64,000 nt of DNA from Pelomonas sp. CA6. Its GTDB lineage: Bacteria; Pseudomonadota; Gammaproteobacteria; Burkholderiales; Burkholderiaceae_C. The position numbers and the translations under genes were made by a program. The stretch spans positions 310,001 to 374,000 of the forward strand of contig NZ_JAKZFD010000001.1 in assembly GCF_022549225.1 (NCBI RefSeq), read 5' to 3'. Every line of letters starts with the position of its first letter. The stretch's first letter is position 1. Below, piece by piece: positions 26,028 through 36,154 of the stretch. The notes under the pieces were generated by a model. That model saw only the letters and a program-made list of their open reading frames with translations, was not told the origin of the DNA and did not search any database.

Positions 26028-26341
26028 GATCCAAAGGGTTCTCCAAGAAACCAATGTCAACCCCCCGGCGATCACATGGGGCTGGGCTCAAGCGGGCCGG
26101 GTTGCAGCGCGGAAGGGCCGCGCCAAAACACCGACAGCAGGCTGCTGCCGGCAAACGAGGGAAAGATTGTACCCGTGCCGACCATCGGGGGCTTGGCCCA
26201 GGTCAAATCCCGCCGGCTCGATCGTGCGCGTCGCGGAGGCTTGCGCAGTGTGGCGGCGATGGAACTCAAGCCGTCCCTTCATGGAGGGGCGTGCTTGGCC
26301 TGTCGAGGGGCTGCGTACAATCCACGTTTTCGCGTCAAAAA
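26028..26341. promoter_or_regulatory. Divergent promoter region between the Rieske gene and xseB
   Basis: 314 bases without a gene. A -10-like TACAAT at 26316-26321 faces xseB, with TTGGCC 15 bases before it. Another TACAAT reads on the minus strand at 26171-26166 towards the Rieske gene. No palindrome or coding signal is convincing in the rest. Confidence 0.35.
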
Positions 26342-26608
26342 ATGAGCAAAGCAACAGCCAGCGCCAAGCCCGCCGCCGCTGCGTCCGATACGGACCGTCC
26401 GGTTGCGGCCAGTTACGAGCAGGCCTTGGCCGAGTTGGAGCGTCTGGTGTCCGATATGGAAACCGGCCAGCTTCCCCTCGATCAGCTGCTGGCCAGCCAC
26501 CGTCGAGGGGCCGAGCTGTTGAACTATTGCCGCACCCAACTGCAGGTCGTCGAACAACAAGTCCGCCTGGTGGAAGGAAATGACGTGAAGCCCTGGGAGG
26601 ATTCTTAA
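26342..26608 (+). CDS. xseB: Exodeoxyribonuclease VII small subunit
   Basis: 88 residues, normal for XseB. Core sequence SYEQALAELERLVSDMETGQ and LPLDQLLASHRRGAELLNYC matches the family's two-helix structure. It binds the large subunit XseA (not in this window) to degrade single-stranded DNA. The Ala/Lys-rich first 20 residues are variable. The stop codon abuts the ispA start, the usual gene order. Confidence 0.95.
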   Translation: MSKATASAKPAAAASDTDRPVAASYEQALAELERLVSDMETGQLPLDQLLASHRRGAELLNYCRTQLQVVEQQVRLVEGNDVKPWEDS

Positions 26609-27496
26609 TTGGATGCAGGCGTGTTCGATCAATGGGTCAAGCGATCGCTGCAGGACGTCGAGTCGGCCCTCGAGGCCTGGGTGCCGGACGAGGCGCCCGC
26701 AGGGCTGGGCGAAGCGATGCGCTATGCGGTGCTGGGGGCGGGCAAGCGCCTGCGCCCCTTGCTGGTATTGGCGGCGGCCGAGGCAGTGGACGGATTGGGG
26801 CAGGCCGCCATGCGCGCGGCTTGCGCGGTGGAATTGATCCACGCCTATTCGCTGGTGCATGACGACATGCCATGCATGGACAACGATGTGCTGCGGCGCG
26901 GCAAGCCCACCCTGCACGTGCAGTACGGCGAGGCACAGGCCATGCTCGCCGGCGATGCGATGCAGGCGCTGGCCTTCGAAGTGCTCACGCCCGACGAGGG
27001 TGTGGATCCCGCGCTGCAGGCCCGGCTGTGCCGCCTGTTGGCGCGCGCATCGGGCTATGCCGGCATGGCTGGCGGCCAGGCCATCGACCTGGCCAGCATC
27101 GGCAAGCCGCTGACCGAAACCGAGCTGCGCGACATGCACCGGCGCAAGACCGGCGTGCTGCTGCAGGGCTCGGTGCTGATGGGGGCCGCCTGCGGGCGCG
27201 TTTCCGACAAGGCCTGGAACGCGCTGTCCGACTACGGCGCAGCGCTGGGCCTGGCCTTCCAGGTGGTGGATGACATTCTGGACGTGACCCAGGACTCCAG
27301 CGTGCTGGGCAAGACCGCCGGCAAGGATCAGGACTGCAACAAGCCGACCTATGTCAGCCTGCTGGGCCTGGAGGCCGCCGGCCGCTATGCCGACGAACTG
27401 CGGCTGGAAGCGCACCGCGCGCTGGCAGCCAGCGGTCTGGCGAACACCGCCTGGCTGGGCCTGCTGGCCGACAAGGTCGTGGACCGGCAGCACTGA
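26609..27496 (+). CDS. ispA: Farnesyl diphosphate synthase (short-chain polyprenyl synthetase)
   Basis: 295 residues. Condenses IPP with DMAPP/GPP to farnesyl diphosphate. First aspartate-rich motif is in HDDMPCMDNDVLRRG near residue 88 and the second in QVVDDILDVTQD near 220; GKRLRPLL near 46 is the IPP-binding Lys/Arg. Start is a TTG immediately after the xseB TAA, with GGGAGG 8 bases upstream; a GTG four codons later is a possible alternative. Lies between xseB and dxs, so isoprenoid genes are cotranscribed. The product can feed the hopanoid genes seen at the right edge. Confidence 0.95.
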   Translation: MDAGVFDQWVKRSLQDVESALEAWVPDEAPAGLGEAMRYAVLGAGKRLRPLLVLAAAEAVDGLGQAAMRAACAVELIHAYSLVHDDMPCMDNDVLRRGKPTLHVQYGEAQAMLAGDAMQALAFEVLTPDEGVDPALQARLCRLLARASGYAGMAGGQAIDLASIGKPLTETELRDMHRRKTGVLLQGSVLMGAACGRVSDKAWNALSDYGAALGLAFQVVDDILDVTQDSSVLGKTAGKDQDCNKPTYVSLLGLEAAGRYADELRLEAHRALAASGLANTAWLGLLADKVVDRQH

Positions 27497-27519
27497 AGAC
27501 GTAAGGGTAGGGTTACAAG

Positions 27520-29448
27520 ATGCTCAACAACTATCCCTTGCTGGCCAAGGTGGAGAGCCCGTCCGATCTGCGCAAGCTGCCGCGCCAGCAGCTCAAGCCG
27601 CTCGCCGACGAGCTGCGTGCCTATGTGCTGGACTGCGTTTCCAAGACCGGTGGCCACCTCGGCTCCAACCTGGGCACGGTGGAGCTGACCGTTGCGCTGC
27701 ACTATGTGTTCAACACCCCCGAGGACCGGCTGGTGTGGGATGTGGGGCACCAGACTTATCCGCACAAAGTGCTGACCGGGCGGCGTGATCGCATGCTGTC
27801 GCTGCGCCAGCGGGGCGGCATCAGCGGTTTCCCCCGTCGCGACGAGAGCGAGTACGACACCTTCGGCACCGGCCATTCGTCCACCTCCATCTCGGCAGCG
27901 CATGGCATGGCGATGGCCGCCAAGCTCAAGGGCGAGTCGCGCAAGGCCGTGGCCATCATCGGCGACGGCGCGATGACCGCGGGCATGGCCTTCGAGGCGC
28001 TCAACAACGCCGGTATTCCGCACGGCGGGTTGATGGGCGACCTGCTGGTCATCCTGAACGACAACGACATGTCGATCAGCCCGCCGGTGGGCGCGCTGAA
28101 CAAATACCTGGCCCGTCTGATGAGCGGGAACTTCTACACGGCGGCCCGCGAGGGCGCGAAGAGCGTGCTGAAGAACACGCCGCTGTACGAGTTCGCGCGC
28201 CGCTTCGAGGAGCACACCAAGGGCATGGTCGGCCCGGGCACCATCTTCGAGGAGTTCGGCTTCAACTACGTCGGGCCGGTGGACGGTCATGACCTGGAGT
28301 CGCTGATCCCGCTGCTGGAGAACCTGCGCAGCCGTCCGGGCCCGCAATTCCTGCATGTGGTCACGAAGAAGGGCCAGGGCTACAAGCTGGCCGAAGCTGA
28401 TCCGGTCAAGTACCACGCCGCCTCTGGCAAGTTCGATCCCGCCGTGGGTTTCGTGAAGGCCGCGACGCCGCCCAAGCCCACCTTCACCCAGGTGTTCGGC
28501 GAATGGCTGTGCGACATGGCCGAGCAGGATGCCAAGCTGGTGGGCATCACACCGGCGATGCGCGAGGGCTCGGGCATGGTGGAGTTCCACCAGCGCTTCC
28601 CCACCCGCTATTACGACGTGGGCATCGCCGAGCAGCATTCGGTGACCTTTGCCGCCGGGCTGGCCTGCGAAGGGCTGAAGCCGGTAGTGGCGATCTACTC
28701 CACCTTTCTGCAGCGCGCCTACGACCAGATGATCCACGACGTGGCGCTGCAGAACCTGCCGGTGCTGTTCGCGCTCGACCGGGCCGGTCTGGTGGGCGCG
28801 GACGGCGCCACCCACGCAGGCAACTACGACATTGCGTTCACGCGCTGCATTCCCAACATGGCGGTGCTGACGCCGGCCGACGAGGCCGAATGCCGCACGG
28901 CGTTGACCACCGGCTACCAGCACACCGGCCCGGCGACGGTGCGTTATCCGCGCGGCGCCGGCGTCGGTGCCGAGATGACCAAGCCGCTGACCGCCTGGCC
29001 CTGGGGCAAGGGCGAGATGCGTCGCCATTCGGCGCGGCCCCAGACCCATGGCCGCGGCACGCCGCGCATCGCCGTGTTGGCCTTCGGGCCGCTGCTCTAC
29101 CCGGCACTGAAGGCGGCCGAGGCGCTGGATGCCAGCGTGGCCAACATGCGCTTCGTGAAGCCGCTGGATCTGGAACTGGTGGTCGAACTGGCGCGCACGC
29201 ACGACGCCTTGGTGACCGTTGAGGACAGCTGCATCATGGGCGGCGCCGGCAGCGCGGTGACCGAGGCATTGTCCGCGCAAGGCTTGACCCTGCCAGTGCT
29301 GCAGCTCGGTCTTCCGGACGAGTACGTCGAGCATGGCGACCCGGTCAAGCTGATGAGCTTGTGCGGACTGGATGCAGCCGGCATCGAGAAATCCATCCGC
29401 GAACGCTTCCTGTCCGCGCCCCTGCTGCGCTCGGTCGCGAACGAGTAA
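27520..29448 (+). CDS. dxs: 1-deoxy-D-xylulose-5-phosphate synthase
   Basis: 642 residues. Thiamine-diphosphate enzyme that joins pyruvate and glyceraldehyde-3-phosphate at the start of the MEP isoprenoid pathway. Visible motifs: [13 protein letters not shown] near residue 46, [13 protein letters not shown] near 116, thiamine-binding [18 protein letters not shown] near 148, VDGHDLE and [18 protein letters not shown] near 370. It follows ispA by 23 bases. Confidence 0.97.
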   Translation: MLNNYPLLAKVESPSDLRKLPRQQLKPLADELRAYVLDCVSKTGGHLGSNLGTVELTVALHYVFNTPEDRLVWDVGHQTYPHKVLTGRRDRMLSLRQRGGISGFPRRDESEYDTFGTGHSSTSISAAHGMAMAAKLKGESRKAVAIIGDGAMTAGMAFEALNNAGIPHGGLMGDLLVILNDNDMSISPPVGALNKYLARLMSGNFYTAAREGAKSVLKNTPLYEFARRFEEHTKGMVGPGTIFEEFGFNYVGPVDGHDLESLIPLLENLRSRPGPQFLHVVTKKGQGYKLAEADPVKYHAASGKFDPAVGFVKAATPPKPTFTQVFGEWLCDMAEQDAKLVGITPAMREGSGMVEFHQRFPTRYYDVGIAEQHSVTFAAGLACEGLKPVVAIYSTFLQRAYDQMIHDVALQNLPVLFALDRAGLVGADGATHAGNYDIAFTRCIPNMAVLTPADEAECRTALTTGYQHTGPATVRYPRGAGVGAEMTKPLTAWPWGKGEMRRHSARPQTHGRGTPRIAVLAFGPLLYPALKAAEALDASVANMRFVKPLDLELVVELARTHDALVTVEDSCIMGGAGSAVTEALSAQGLTLPVLQLGLPDEYVEHGDPVKLMSLCGLDAAGIEKSIRERFLSAPLLRSVANE

Positions 29449-29559
29449 CGAGTAAGGCAAGTCCTTGCCTGGGCAAGGTTGGCCACAAGCTGTCATTCTG
29501 ATGCCCGCTTCCACCCTTGAACCGCAGTCCCGGCCCGTGGCCGCAGGCTTCCAGTCCCG

Positions 29560-30354
29560 ATGAACCAAGTCACCAGCGCCCTGCATATTCCCGACACCCA
29601 GAGCGAACGCGATGAGCGTCACCTGGTGATTCAACGCGTCGGGGTGAAAGATGTGCGCTATCCGCTGCAGCTGAAAGTGGGGCGCGAGTCCCAAGGCACG
29701 GTGGGTCAGTGGACGCTGGATGTGCTCTTGCCGGCCGAGAAGAAGGGCACGCACATGTCACGCTTCGTGGCCTGGCTGGACGCGCTGAGCGAGCCGCTGG
29801 ATGCCGCCGGGCTGCACGCGCTGCACCACCAGATGCTGGGCAAGCTGGAGGCCCAGGAGGGGCGCATCGAGGTCGCGTTCGCGTTCTTCCTGCGCAAGAG
29901 GGCGCCGGTGTCGGGCATCTCCAGCCTGCTGGACTACCAGGGCCGGCTGATCTCGGAAACACGCTCGGGCCAGACGCGCGTGTGGGCCGAGGTGGCCGTG
30001 CCGGTCAAGAGCCTGTGCCCCTGCTCCAAGGAGATATCGGACTATGGCGCGCACAACCAGCGCTCCTTGGTGACGATACGCGCCGAACTGAAGGACTTCT
30101 CGCTGGGCTGGCAGGAACTGGTGCGCTTCGCCGAGGAAAGCGCGTCCAGCGAGATCTGGCCGCTGCTCAAGCGCACCGACGAAAAGTGGATCACCGAGCA
30201 CGCCTACGAGAACCCGAAGTTCGTCGAGGACCTGGTGCGCGACGTGGCGCTGCGCCTGAACGCGGAGCCGCGCGTCGGCGCCTATGCGGTGGACGTCGAG
30301 AACTTCGAGTCCATCCACAACCACAGCGCCTACGCGCGCATCGAGCGCGCCTGA
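29560..30354 (+). CDS. folE2: GTP cyclohydrolase FolE2 (type IB)
   Basis: 264 residues. Converts GTP to dihydroneopterin triphosphate in folate synthesis; the IB type works with metals other than zinc. Family motif [21 protein letters not shown] near residue 148 contains the metal-binding Cys. No folE1-type gene is seen here. It lies 111 bases after dxs with no recognisable Zur box upstream. Its 3' end overlaps the convergent lysR gene by 25 bases. Confidence 0.95.
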   Translation: MNQVTSALHIPDTQSERDERHLVIQRVGVKDVRYPLQLKVGRESQGTVGQWTLDVLLPAEKKGTHMSRFVAWLDALSEPLDAAGLHALHHQMLGKLEAQEGRIEVAFAFFLRKRAPVSGISSLLDYQGRLISETRSGQTRVWAEVAVPVKSLCPCSKEISDYGAHNQRSLVTIRAELKDFSLGWQELVRFAEESASSEIWPLLKRTDEKWITEHAYENPKFVEDLVRDVALRLNAEPRVGAYAVDVENFESIHNHSAYARIERA

Positions 30355-31256
30355 GCCAGCCGCCCCGCGGCCTCGTCCAGCACCGCCTTGACCGCCGCGA
30401 CGAAGGGCTCGGCCAGCGGCTGCAGCGGGCGATGCAGCGGGCGCAGCAGCTGCACCCGGTAGGGCACGGACACCTCGATGGGACGCCAGTGCAGGCCCTC
30501 ACCGGCGCAGACCAGCGCGGTCAGCGGGTTGACCAACCCCAGGCCCAGACCCTGCTGCACGAGGGCGCAGACCGCGATCGCGCTGTGCGTTTCGGTGCGC
30601 AGCAGTCGCTGCACGCCGGCCTCGGCGAACAGGCGGTCGAACTGGTGCCGGTAGGGATCGTCCGGCGCCAGGCTGACGAAGGGCTCTCCTGCGAAATCCT
30701 GCAGGCGCAGCATGCGCCGCTGCAGCAAGCGGTGGCCCGCGGGCAGCACGCAGACCTCATCCAGCAGTGCCAGGGTCTCGCCGTGCGTGCCGCCCACGGC
30801 GGCGGCGGTTTCGCTCAAACCCAGGTCAAAGCGCTGCGCGGCCATCCAGGCTTCCAGCAGCGGTGATTCCTGGGGTGTGAGGCTCAATGCGGCCTGCGCA
30901 TGGGCCGCGCGCCAGCGCGCACCGGCCGCCGGCAGCAGGGCATGGGTCAGCGCAGGCAAGGCCAGCACCGCCAGGCCCTGGTCCTCCGCCCGGCCCAGCG
31001 CCTGCGCGCGCGCGATCACGGCGTCCAGCCCCTGATACGCGCGCTGCACCTCGTCGAACAGGCTCAGCGCACGGGCCGTGGGGCGCAGCCGGCCGGCCTG
31101 GCGTTCGAACAGCGCGTAGCCCAGCAGCTGCTCCATGCGCGCCAGCTCGCGGCTGACCGTGGGCTGCGAGCTGTGTAGCAGCGCGGCAGCCCCGGTGACG
31201 CTGCCGGCCGTCATCACGGCGCGGAACACCTCGATGTGGCGATGGCTCAGGCTCAT
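30330..31256 (-). CDS. lysR: LysR, activator of lysA
   Basis: 308 residues. N-terminal winged HTH ([37 protein letters not shown]) and a LysR-type effector domain. It is divergently transcribed from lysA across a 98-base region, the arrangement of E. coli lysR-lysA, where LysR activates lysA when diaminopimelate accumulates. That arrangement, more than the sequence, supports the specific name. Stop codon lies inside the end of folE2 on the other strand. Confidence 0.85.
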   Translation of the reverse strand: MSLSHRHIEVFRAVMTAGSVTGAAALLHSSQPTVSRELARMEQLLGYALFERQAGRLRPTARALSLFDEVQRAYQGLDAVIARAQALGRAEDQGLAVLALPALTHALLPAAGARWRAAHAQAALSLTPQESPLLEAWMAAQRFDLGLSETAAAVGGTHGETLALLDEVCVLPAGHRLLQRRMLRLQDFAGEPFVSLAPDDPYRHQFDRLFAEAGVQRLLRTETHSAIAVCALVQQGLGLGLVNPLTALVCAGEGLHWRPIEVSVPYRVQLLRPLHRPLQPLAEPFVAAVKAVLDEAAGRLAQARSMRA

Positions 31257-31261
31257 GACAT

Positions 31262-31278
31262 ATCAAATGTGAATTGAT
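31262..31278. promoter_or_regulatory. Candidate LysR operator in the lysR-lysA intergenic region
   Basis: ATCAA-N7-TTGAT inverted repeat located just 6 bases upstream of the lysR start codon, in an AT-rich stretch, with a further ATTGATTGAATGAT sequence at 31295-31308. LysR-type proteins bind such interrupted dyads between divergent genes. Assignment is by position and symmetry. Confidence 0.45.
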
Positions 31279-31354
31279 GGCAGACAACAAAGCAATTGAT
31301 TGAATGATAGGCGCCGGGCATGCTGGGGTCTTGTCCACCTTCGCCGCACCGACC

Positions 31355-32626
31355 ATGCCGCAGCCGCTCACTCCCGCCCGACAGGCTCTTTACGCACAAC
31401 TCGTGGCGCGCCATGGCAGCCCGCTGTGGGTCTATGACGCCGCGGTGATCCGCGCACGCATCGCGGCGCTGAAGTCCTTCGACACGCTGCGTTTCGCGCA
31501 GAAGGCCTGCTCCAACACCCACATCCTGCGCCTGATGCGCGAGCAAGGCGTCAAGGTAGACGCGGTCTCGCGCGGCGAAGTGCTGCGCGCGCTTGGCGCC
31601 GGTTTCAGTGTGGGGCAGGGCGACGCGGCGCTGCATTCCGAGATTGTCTTCACCGCGGATCTGCTGGACCGCGAGACGCTGAAGACGGTGGTTGAGCTGA
31701 AGGTGCCGGTCAATGCCGGGTCGACGGACATGCTGGAGCAACTGGGTGAGCTGTCGCCAGGGCATCCGGTGTGGCTGCGCCTGAACCCCGGCTTCGGCCA
31801 TGGCCACAGCAACAAGACCAACACCGGCGGCGAGCACAGCAAGCACGGCATCTGGCATGCGCAGCTGCCGCAGGCCCTGGAGGTGGTGCGCCGCCGCGGA
31901 CTGCGCCTGATCGGGCTGCACATGCACATCGGCTCCGGCGTGGACTATGGCCATCTGCAGCAGGTCTGCGGCGCGATGGTGGGCCTGGTGCGCCAGGTGC
32001 GGGCGGCCGGCATGGACCTGCAGGCGATCAGCGCGGGCGGCGGGCTGTCCATTCCCTATCGCGACGGTGAGGCGCCCATCGATACCGCGCATTACTTCAG
32101 CCTCTGGGACGCGGCGCGCCGTGAGGCCGAGGACCTGCTGGGCCACGCGCTGACGCTGGAACTGGAGCCGGGGCGCTACCTGGTGGCCGAGTCTGGCTGT
32201 CTGCTGGCCGAGGTGCGGGCCGTCAAATCCCAAGGCAGCCAGCGTTTCACGCTGGTGGACGCGGGCTTCAACGAGCTGATGCGCCCGGCCATGTATGGCA
32301 GCTTCCACGCGATGAGCCTGATCCCGGCGGACGGGCAGCCGCGCGTCGCAGAGCCCACCGTGGTGGCTGGCCCTTTGTGCGAGTCGGGCGATGTGTTCAC
32401 GCAAGGCGATGGCGGCGTGGTGCTGACGCGCGAACTGCCGCAGGCACGGGTCGGCGACCTGCTGGTGATCCATGACACCGGGGCCTATGGCGCATCCATG
32501 TCCAGCAACTACAACAGCCGCCCGCTCGCGGCCGAGGTGCTGATCGACGGGGACGCCCCCGCGGCCGCCCGCCTGATCCGCCGCCGCCAGACGGTGGAGG
32601 AGTTGCTAGCGCTGGAGCAGTGTTGA
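31355..32626 (+). CDS. lysA: Diaminopimelate decarboxylase
   Basis: 423 residues from the ATG giving MPQPLTPARQ; an in-frame ATG at 31304 is less likely because it would enter the control region. PLP enzyme making lysine from meso-diaminopimelate. Motifs: LRFAQKACSN (PLP lysine), HIGSGVDYGHL, SAGGGLSIPY, LELEPGRYLV and GPLCESGDVF. The sequence is strikingly like the E. coli LysA type, including the end RRRQTVEELLALE. Confidence 0.96.
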   Translation: MPQPLTPARQALYAQLVARHGSPLWVYDAAVIRARIAALKSFDTLRFAQKACSNTHILRLMREQGVKVDAVSRGEVLRALGAGFSVGQGDAALHSEIVFTADLLDRETLKTVVELKVPVNAGSTDMLEQLGELSPGHPVWLRLNPGFGHGHSNKTNTGGEHSKHGIWHAQLPQALEVVRRRGLRLIGLHMHIGSGVDYGHLQQVCGAMVGLVRQVRAAGMDLQAISAGGGLSIPYRDGEAPIDTAHYFSLWDAARREAEDLLGHALTLELEPGRYLVAESGCLLAEVRAVKSQGSQRFTLVDAGFNELMRPAMYGSFHAMSLIPADGQPRVAEPTVVAGPLCESGDVFTQGDGGVVLTRELPQARVGDLLVIHDTGAYGASMSSNYNSRPLAAEVLIDGDAPAAARLIRRRQTVEELLALEQC

Positions 32627-32638
32627 ACCGACAGGTTC

Positions 32639-32667
32639 CGCTATCGCACAATTTTTAAGCGATAGCG
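32639..32667. repeat. Perfect inverted repeat between lysA and ahpC
   Basis: Nine-base arms CGCTATCGC / GCGATAGCG with an 11-base AT-rich centre. It begins 12 bases after the lysA stop and lies 110-138 bases before ahpC. It could be an RNA hairpin ending lysA (no T-run follows) or an operator for ahpC. The CTAT..ATAG halves recall OxyR sites, but the spacing is not that of the OxyR consensus. Confidence 0.5.
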
Positions 32668-32776
32668 ACACTCAATAGCCTGGCCCAATGACCCCGATTC
32701 GATAAATCAAAACTAAGGGCGGCGGGATCGCCATATGATTCTCTCCATCCCATCAACCCCACAGCGGAGAGTATCG

Positions 32777-33340
32777 ATGTCCCTGATCAACACCCAAGTG
32801 CAGCCGTTCAAGGCGCAGGCCTTCCACAACGGCAAGTTCATTGAGGTCACCGAGCAGAGCCTGAAGGGCAAGTGGTCCGTGCTGATCTTCATGCCGGCCG
32901 CCTTCACCTTCAACTGCCCGACCGAGATCGAGGACGCGGCCGAGCACTACGCCGAGTTCCAGAAGGCCGGCGCCGAGGTCTACATTGTCACGACCGACAC
33001 GCACTTCTCGCACAAGGTGTGGCACGAGACCTCGCCGGCTGTCGGCAAGGCCAAGTTCCCCCTGGTTGGCGATCCCACCCATGCGCTGACCAACGCCTTC
33101 GGCGTGCACATCCCCGAAGAAGGCCTGGCGCTGCGCGGCACCTTCGTGATCAACCCCGACGGCGTGATCAAGACCGTGGAAATCCATTCCAACGAGATCG
33201 CCCGCGACGTGGCCGAGACCCTGCGCAAGCTGAAGGCCGCCCAGTACACCGCCTCCCACCCCGGTGAAGTCTGCCCGGCCAAGTGGAAGGAAGGCGCCAA
33301 GACGCTGACCCCGTCGCTGGACCTGGTGGGCAAGATCTAA
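32777..33340 (+). CDS. ahpC: Alkyl hydroperoxide reductase subunit C (peroxiredoxin)
   Basis: 187 residues, AhpC/Prx1 type. Peroxidatic Cys in FTFNCPTEIED near residue 47, resolving Cys in GEVCPAKWKEG near 166, plus VTTDTHFSH and GLALRGTFVI. GGAGAG lies 6 bases before the ATG. Reduces hydrogen and organic peroxides with electrons from AhpF, encoded next. Confidence 0.97.
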   Translation: MSLINTQVQPFKAQAFHNGKFIEVTEQSLKGKWSVLIFMPAAFTFNCPTEIEDAAEHYAEFQKAGAEVYIVTTDTHFSHKVWHETSPAVGKAKFPLVGDPTHALTNAFGVHIPEEGLALRGTFVINPDGVIKTVEIHSNEIARDVAETLRKLKAAQYTASHPGEVCPAKWKEGAKTLTPSLDLVGKI

Positions 33341-33502
33341 ATCTCACCGATCTCTCACTGCACGGTGGCCGGGCATTCCCTCCACCTTCTGCAAAGCCTT
33401 CCTGGCGGGCCGCGGGTCCGTCGGGAGGGGGCTGGCCGCCCTGTCGCGTCATGAAAGGGGGCCGGCTCTCGAAGACGCTCATCGATTGAAAGGAAGTACC
33501 CC

Positions 33503-35056
33503 ATGTTGGACGACACCCTGAAGGCGCAACTCAAGGCCTACCTGGAGCGCGTGACGCTGCCGTTCGAGATCGAGGCTTCCCTGAGCGACTCCGAGAGCTC
33601 CCGCGACTTGCAGCAACTGCTGCAGGACATCGCATCGATGTCCGACAAGATCACGCTGCGCACCGATGGGCAGGACGGCCGCCGGCCTTCGTTCAGCCTC
33701 AAGCGCACGGGCAGCGAGCAGGGCCTGCGCTTCGCGGGCATCCCGCTGGGCCACGAGTTCACCTCGCTGGTGCTGGCGCTGCTGTGGACCGGCGGCCATC
33801 CGCCCAAGGTCGAGCCAGACCTCATCGAACAAATCAAGGGCCTGGACGGCGACTTCAACTTCGAGGTCTACATGTCCCTGTCCTGCCACAACTGCCCGGA
33901 CGTGGTGCAGGCGCTGTCGCTGATGGCGGTGCTCAATCCCAAGGTCAAGACGGTGGTGATCGAAGGCGGCCTGTTCCAGGATGAGGTGAATGCGCGCGAG
34001 ATCATGGCGGTGCCCATGGTCTATCTGAACGGCGAGGTCTTCGCCTCCGGCCGCATGACGGTGGAGGAGATCGTGGCCAAGCTGGATACCGGCGCGGCGG
34101 CCCGCGACGCGGCCAAGCTCAGCGCGAAGGACGCCTACGACGTGCTGATCGTTGGCGGCGGCCCGGCCGGCGCGGCGGCGGCCGTCTATGCGGCGCGCAA
34201 AGGCATCCGCACCGGCATCGCGGCCGAGCGCTTCGGCGGCCAGGTCAACGACACGCTGGCGATCGAGAACTACATCTCGGTGCTGGAGACCGATGGTCCG
34301 AAGTTCGCGATGGCGCTGGAGCAGCATGTCAAGCATTACGGCGTGGACATCATGAACCTGCAGCGCGCCGAGAAGCTGGTGCCGGCTGCCGAGCCCGGCG
34401 GCCTGATCGAAGTGCAGCTGGCCAATGGCGGCGTGCTCAAGAGCAAGACCGTCATCCTCTCCACCGGTGCGCGCTGGCGCAATGTGAACGTCCCCGGCGA
34501 GCAGGAGTACAAGAACAAGGGCGTGGCCTACTGCCCGCACTGCGACGGTCCGCTGTTCAAGGGCAAACGCGTCGCGGTGATCGGCGGGGGGAATTCTGGC
34601 GTCGAGGCGGCGATCGACCTGGCCGGCATCGTCGAGCATGTGACCCTGGTCGAGTTCGCCGACCAGCTCAAGGCCGATGCGGTGCTGGTGAACAAGCTCA
34701 TGAGCCTTCCCAACGTCAGCGTGCACGTCAACGCACAGACGACCGAGATCACCGGCGCCGACGGCAAGGTCAACGGCCTGCGCTACAAGGACCGCGTGGG
34801 CGGCGACGAACACCTGGTGCCGCTGGAAGGCGTGTTCGTGCAGATCGGTCTGGTGCCCAACACCGAATGGCTCAAGGGCACGCTGGAGCTGTCGCGTTTC
34901 GGCGAGATCGTGGTCAACGCCAAGGGCGAGACTTCGTTGCCCGGCGTCTTCGCCGCGGGCGATGCGACGACCGTGCCCTACAAGCAGATCGTCATCGCGG
35001 CCGGCGATGGCGCGAAGGCGGCGCTGTCGGCCTTCGACCACCTGATCCGGCACTGA
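33503..35056 (+). CDS. ahpF: Alkyl hydroperoxide reductase subunit F
   Basis: 517 residues. N-terminal tandem thioredoxin-like domain with SCHNCPDVV near residue 129, FAD-binding [15 protein letters not shown] near 217, the redox-active YCPHCDGP near 343, NADH-binding [16 protein letters not shown] near 360 and C-terminal [15 protein letters not shown]. Carries electrons from NADH to AhpC. It follows ahpC by 162 bases that hold no clear terminator; AAGGAAG precedes the ATG. Confidence 0.97.
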   Translation: MLDDTLKAQLKAYLERVTLPFEIEASLSDSESSRDLQQLLQDIASMSDKITLRTDGQDGRRPSFSLKRTGSEQGLRFAGIPLGHEFTSLVLALLWTGGHPPKVEPDLIEQIKGLDGDFNFEVYMSLSCHNCPDVVQALSLMAVLNPKVKTVVIEGGLFQDEVNAREIMAVPMVYLNGEVFASGRMTVEEIVAKLDTGAAARDAAKLSAKDAYDVLIVGGGPAGAAAAVYAARKGIRTGIAAERFGGQVNDTLAIENYISVLETDGPKFAMALEQHVKHYGVDIMNLQRAEKLVPAAEPGGLIEVQLANGGVLKSKTVILSTGARWRNVNVPGEQEYKNKGVAYCPHCDGPLFKGKRVAVIGGGNSGVEAAIDLAGIVEHVTLVEFADQLKADAVLVNKLMSLPNVSVHVNAQTTEITGADGKVNGLRYKDRVGGDEHLVPLEGVFVQIGLVPNTEWLKGTLELSRFGEIVVNAKGETSLPGVFAAGDATTVPYKQIVIAAGDGAKAALSAFDHLIRH

Positions 35057-35111
35057 GCCGGACCTGGGCCAGACCGCTGGCCCGGTTTCCCTTTGACGGT
35101 GCGCGAGCGGC

Positions 35112-36017
35112 TCAGGCCGGCGCACCGGCAACGCGCCGCGCGGTCCACAGGCCCTCCAGGCTGTAGACCGCCAGCGCGGCCCAGATCAGCACGAAGCCCG
35201 TCAGCCGCGAGCCGGCCAGCGGCTCGTGGTAGAGCCACACGCCCAGCAGGAACTGCAGCGACGGCGAGATGTACTGCAGCAGTCCCAGTGTGGTCATCGT
35301 GATGCGGCGGGCCCCGGCGGCAAAGAGGAGCAGCGGCAGCGCCGTGATCGGGCCGGCCGCGAGCAGCCAGGCCCATTGCGACAGATCGGCGCCGACCAGC
35401 GCGCTGTGGCCCTGCAGCGTCCATGCCGCCAGCGCGATCGCGGCCACCGGCGCGAGGATCAGGGTCTCCAGCGTCAGGCCTTCCAGCGCGCCCAGCGACG
35501 CGGTCTTGCGCAGCAGCCCGTAGACGCCGAAGCTCAGGCCCAGCACCAGCGCCACCCAGGGCGGGTGCCCGGTGCTCAGGCCCAGCCACAGCACGCCGGC
35601 CGCGGCCAGCCCCACCGCCAGCCACTGCGCCGGCCGCGGCCGTTCGCGCAGCACCAGAAAGCCCAGCGCCACATTGACCAGCGGGTTGATGAAATAGCCC
35701 AGGCTGGCATCCAGCACATGGTTGTTCTGCACCGCCCACACATAGGTCAGCCAGTTGGTCGACAGCAGGACTGCGGACAGCGCGAAGGCAGCCAGCAGCC
35801 GCGGCTGGCGCAGCACCGGACCCAGCCACGCGAAGCGCCTGATCGATGCCAGAACCAGCACCATGAACACCATGCACCACAGCGTCCGGTGAGCGATCAT
35901 CTCCAGCGCCGGCACCTGGGCCAGATGCTTGAAGTAGAGCGGGAACAGGCCCCACGCGGCATAGGCGAGGGCGGCGTAGAGCATGCCGGAGCGGACGTGG
36001 GCCATGATGTCTTGCAT
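35112..36017 (-). CDS. rarD: RarD-type EamA transporter
   Basis: 301 residues, ten predicted membrane segments. RarD hallmarks are LYAALAYAAWGLFPLYFKHL, HRTLWCMVFM, TNWLTYVWAVQNNHVLDAS, GYFINPLVNVALG and LLQYISPSLQFLLGVWLY. Substrate not known with certainty. ATGs at 36017 and 36005 are both possible starts. Convergent with ahpF, divergent from the MoaD-like gene. Confidence 0.92.
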   Translation of the reverse strand: MQDIMAHVRSGMLYAALAYAAWGLFPLYFKHLAQVPALEMIAHRTLWCMVFMVLVLASIRRFAWLGPVLRQPRLLAAFALSAVLLSTNWLTYVWAVQNNHVLDASLGYFINPLVNVALGFLVLRERPRPAQWLAVGLAAAGVLWLGLSTGHPPWVALVLGLSFGVYGLLRKTASLGALEGLTLETLILAPVAAIALAAWTLQGHSALVGADLSQWAWLLAAGPITALPLLLFAAGARRITMTTLGLLQYISPSLQFLLGVWLYHEPLAGSRLTGFVLIWAALAVYSLEGLWTARRVAGAPA

Positions 36018-36154
36018 GAAGCGGTCCGCGATTTTGCCCGTCCGCCTCGCCGCGTGCTGACACAGGGTCGACACCGCATCGGCGCCCCATGACTTTGCGC
36101 ATGCCATGGAATCCCTATGTTCAAGCCGGGGCCGGGCGCGCAGCATCAGCGGAC

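Noticed and set aside
29449-29559. Zur box or terminator upstream of folE2
   Set aside because: The gap has a short CCTTGCC/GGCAAGG dyad with only two bases between the arms, no T-run, and no match to known Zur boxes.
27385-29754. A 789-codon minus-strand frame opposite dxs
   Set aside because: Antisense shadow of dxs and the ends of its neighbours; no ribosome site, no family motif.
32639-32667. OxyR binding site for ahpC
   Set aside because: The half-sites are CTAT-N17-ATAG instead of repeated ATAG-N7-CTAT units, so I list it only as an inverted repeat.
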